Of a stretch of 64,000 nucleotides of DNA, positions 63,514 through 64,000 are shown in pieces. Position 1 is the stretch's first letter. Every line of letters starts with the position of its first letter. A program made the position numbers and the translations under genes. Under the pieces are notes generated by a model, which saw only the letters and a program-made list of their open reading frames with translations, did no database searches and had not been told where the DNA came from. Source of the stretch: Castellaniella caeni NBRC 101664 (lineage in GTDB: Bacteria > Pseudomonadota > Gammaproteobacteria > Burkholderiales > Burkholderiaceae_B); assembly GCF_001592225.1 (NCBI RefSeq), contig NZ_BCWN01000008.1, positions 62,001 through 126,000 of the forward strand, written 5' to 3'.

Positions 63514-64000
63514 ATGAAAATCATCAGGCTCGATGACATCCAGATATTTGTGCGTACAGCGGAAGCCGGCAGCTTCTCAGAAGCGGCACGCCAGTTGAAC
63601 ATTGCGCCAGGACAGGCGAGCGCGTCCGTGAGAAGGCTCGAAAAATCGCTGGATACCCGCTTGTTCACACGCTCCACGCGCAGCATGCAGCTGTCGGAAG
63701 CTGGGGAGCGCTATCTGCCGCATGCGAAACGCATGACGAATGCACAAGAGCAAGGCCGGCAGGCCCTGGCCGACGGTCGATCCGCATTGACCGGCCCGCT
63801 GCGGCTGTCGGCGCCTTCCGACTTTGGACGCAACCTGCTGCTGCCGTGGCTGGACGACTTCCAGCACCAGCACCCCGGCCTGTCATTGCACCTGAAGATG
63901 AGCGACCGGGCGGCCGACCTTATCCGCCAGCCGCTGGACGCCGTCGTACGCTACGGCACGCTGCCCGATTCATCGCTGCTGGCCCTTCCATTGGCCGCAG
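63514..64000 (+). CDS. LysR-family regulator, 3' part outside window
   Basis: The visible 162 codons start MKIIRLDDIQIFVRTAEAGS and show a winged helix (SFSEAARQLNIAPGQASASV, RRLEKSLDTRLFTRSTRSMQ) and the start of the effector domain (LSAPSDFGRNLLLPWLDDFQ). It belongs to the CrgA-like group. It is divergent from the MDR gene, which it probably controls. An AT-rich gap (63423-63513) lies between them. Confidence 0.9.
   Translation, partial: MKIIRLDDIQIFVRTAEAGSFSEAARQLNIAPGQASASVRRLEKSLDTRLFTRSTRSMQLSEAGERYLPHAKRMTNAQEQGRQALADGRSALTGPLRLSAPSDFGRNLLLPWLDDFQHQHPGLSLHLKMSDRAADLIRQPLDAVVRYGTLPDSSLLALPLAA

Overview
This is a GC-rich bacterial chromosome segment that contains the replication-origin neighbourhood. 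Leftward rpmH-rnpA-yidD-yidC-mnmE and rightward dnaA-dnaN-gyrB diverge from a short AT-rich gap (56480-56722). The gene set is typical of Betaproteobacteria, order Burkholderiales, most like Alcaligenaceae (Bordetella, Castellaniella or Pusillimonas relatives): two branched-chain/amide ABC transport operons, many LysR regulators, a gcl-hyi-glxR-ttuD-pyk glyoxylate operon, and an ohrR-ohr pair. The family assignment is inferred from gene content; no rRNA or tRNA gene was seen in the window.

Left part (1-30600), catabolism. The window opens inside xdhA (xanthine dehydrogenase small subunit). It continues with a purine permease flanked by two related LysR regulators, then uraD and allA, which take urate breakdown products to glyoxylate. 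A liv-type ABC operon (6060-10689) follows. Next comes a decayed stretch (10736-13050) holding cut copies of a hydratase, an amino-acid permease, kynU and a kynR-like Lrp regulator. A LysR regulator diverges from gcl-hyi-glxR-ttuD-glcG-pyk (16226-23192), which turns glyoxylate into tartronate semialdehyde, glycerate, 2-phosphoglycerate and finally pyruvate. Malate synthase G (glcB) offers a second route for glyoxylate. Together these genes let purines, allantoin or glycolate be used as carbon. A YedE/TusA sulfur pair, an aminotransferase, an EamA exporter, a MOSC protein and dinB follow.

Middle part (30600-47500), accessory DNA. A small HMA-domain protein and a tandem hairpin precede a XamI-like type II restriction-modification pair. 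Then come a chemoreceptor with a CheR-docking tail, an EAL/degenerate-GGDEF protein and a membrane GGDEF protein, followed by ohrR-ohr and a small monooxygenase. From about 42490 to 47485 lies a worn genomic island. It holds pieces of RhuM, a Fic-type wing-helix tail, a TOTE-type primase, two tyrosine recombinases, HsdM and HsdR, with a few intact genes (a 381-aa protein of unknown function, an HTH antitoxin-like protein, RhuM). The island ends against the 3' end of mnmE, whose last 18 bases nearly match the attachment site recalled for SGI1-type islands.

Right part (47486-64000). mnmE is separated from yidC by a second liv-type operon (49066-53651). yidC, yidD, rnpA, rpmH, the origin region, dnaA, dnaN and gyrB follow. 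After gyrB there are again cut gene pieces (LysR, SDR), then a quinone-oxidoreductase-like MDR enzyme and a divergent LysR regulator that runs off the window.

The most notable theme is the set of abrupt joins between gene fragments (near 10945, 12729, 42700, 44318, 45460, 47145 and 61763-61920). They look like internal deletions, or assembly collapse, confined to dispensable regions, while the core genes stay intact.
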